Origin: Methylobacterium sp.
GTDB lineage: Bacteria > Pseudomonadota > Alphaproteobacteria > Rhizobiales > Beijerinckiaceae
Assembly (NCBI GenBank): GCA_020253445.1
Contig: JADCBP010000005.1
Location: 310,001-374,000, forward strand
Direction: 5' to 3'
Length of the DNA: 64,000 nt
Each line of letters begins with the position of its first letter. Position 1 is the first letter of the stretch. A model generated the notes under the pieces. That model searched no databases, had not been told where the DNA came from, and saw only the letters and a list, made by a program, of their open reading frames with translations. Position numbers and translations under genes: made by a program. This document shows positions 61,680 through 64,000 of the stretch, one piece after another.

Positions 61680-62367
61680 AGGAAGAAGCTGGAAATGGCT
61701 TCGAGCGGCTTCTTTTCAGTGGCGTAAAGCGGAATATGGGCTTTCGCGGCAGGGTAGCCCGTTACCAGTAGAATGTAGGGCTTCTCGTTTGGCGGGCGCT
61801 GGCAGATCTCGTTCAGGAACCCCATCGGGCTCGGTGTATGCGTGAGCGTCGCGAGGCCCGCCTGATGCAAGGCGGCGATGAGGAAACCGGTCGCGATCGA
61901 GACCGATTCCGGCACGTAATAGTTCTTCCGCGCCACGCCATCGGCACTCACCGAATTGCGTGCGCCGAAAATCGCGATCAGCCAAGGGGCCACTTCGAGA
62001 AAGGGCTTTTCCGGGTCTGTTCCCAGCGGGCGCAGCGCGCCCAGCCATTCCTCGCCGGCCTTGCCCGCATAGAAGGCTCGCTCCTCGATCTCGGCTTCGC
62101 GGCGAATGCGCGACTTCAGTTCGGGATTGCCGATGACCGCGAAATGCCAGGGCTGGTGATTGGCCCCGGAAGGTGCCGTGCCCGCCACGCGCAGGCAGGT
62201 TTCAAGGATATCACGCGGCACGGGCCGGGGCGAAAACTCGCGCACCGTGTGGCGCTTCCGCATGACCGCGAGGAACCGCAGGGCTTCCGCCCGCATCGCC
62301 TCCAGCGGTATTTCGGCATAATCGGGCAGAGGAATGGGTTCGAATTCGCGGATTGTGCTTTCGCTCG

Positions 62368-62371
<4 letters not shown>
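61676..62371 (-). CDS. Nitroreductase-family FMN oxidoreductase
   Basis: This 231-residue protein has the family FMN segments [35 protein letters not shown] and the C-terminal [10 protein letters not shown]. It reduces nitro compounds or related substrates with NAD(P)H. ATG 62371 gives the normal length; the frame opens further upstream into cmk. It overlaps both cmk and the rhomboid gene by four bases. Confidence 0.92.

Positions 62372-64000
<1,629 letters not shown>

Overview
The window is GC-rich chromosomal DNA of an alphaproteobacterium, most likely order Hyphomicrobiales (Rhizobiales). Pointers are the aroA-cmk-(...)-rpsA order, the ECF sigma plus DUF1109/NrsF pair, TRAP and ABC catabolic operons, a RutR regulator, and dispersed intergenic repeats of a rhizobial type. 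No rRNA, tRNA or CRISPR array was seen.

Layout. (1) 1-6352: end of a type I secretion ABC exporter, its HlyD-like adaptor, a secreted protein built from two internal repeats, a Wzc/ExoP-like polysaccharide tyrosine autokinase and a small TPR-like protein. (2) 6371-6897: a deleted IS3-type element. (3) 6935-13644: a catabolic operon (SDR dehydrogenase, split transketolase, TRAP transporter dctPQM) divergent from a LysR regulator, with palindromic half-sites between them. (4) 13668-14360: an L,D-transpeptidase-like lipoprotein with an altered active site. (5) 14497-25181: reductive pyrimidine catabolism: PreTA dihydropyrimidine dehydrogenase, hydantoinase/dihydropyrimidinase, ureidopropionase-type amidohydrolase, an NMT1-type ABC transporter and a RutR-like TetR regulator. 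Close matches to the RutR operator lie by the transporter and by preT. (6) 25458-39652: a long nucleoside operon: BMP-type ABC importer, cytidine deaminase, purine nucleoside phosphorylase, deoC, deoA, deoB, then URC1-like GTP cyclohydrolase II homologue, URC4/DUF1688 and uracil phosphoribosyltransferase, followed by a periplasmic 5'-nucleotidase. Two different uracil-degrading routes are therefore encoded side by side.

(7) 39941-54603 is the most unusual part. An ECF sigma factor of the SigF type with its NrsF (DUF1109) anti-sigma sits at the right end. Five transcription units, including sigF itself, are each preceded by GTAAC(G/A)-N16-CGAA, the motif known for Caulobacter SigF. The apparent regulon is a SPASM-type radical SAM protein, a metallophosphoesterase-like protein lacking its first metal motif, a TIGR04283-like glycosyltransferase, and an eight-gene translationally coupled operon: GGDCLNTGCVPSK flavoprotein disulfide reductase, TVP38 membrane protein, DUF547 protein, rhodanese, GT-C membrane glycosyltransferase, GT2, TIGR04282-like transferase and TIGR03169-like FAD oxidoreductase. 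A decayed phosphonate-type ABC transporter (phnD-phnE-phnC) lies inside the region. I infer a metal- or metalloid-stress programme that builds or modifies a glycosylated product; the substrate is unknown.

(8) 54835-64000: housekeeping genes polA, rpsA (with a clear intrinsic terminator), a GNAT acetyltransferase, an XRE-cupin regulator, a rhomboid protease, a nitroreductase, cmk, and aroA cut by the window end.
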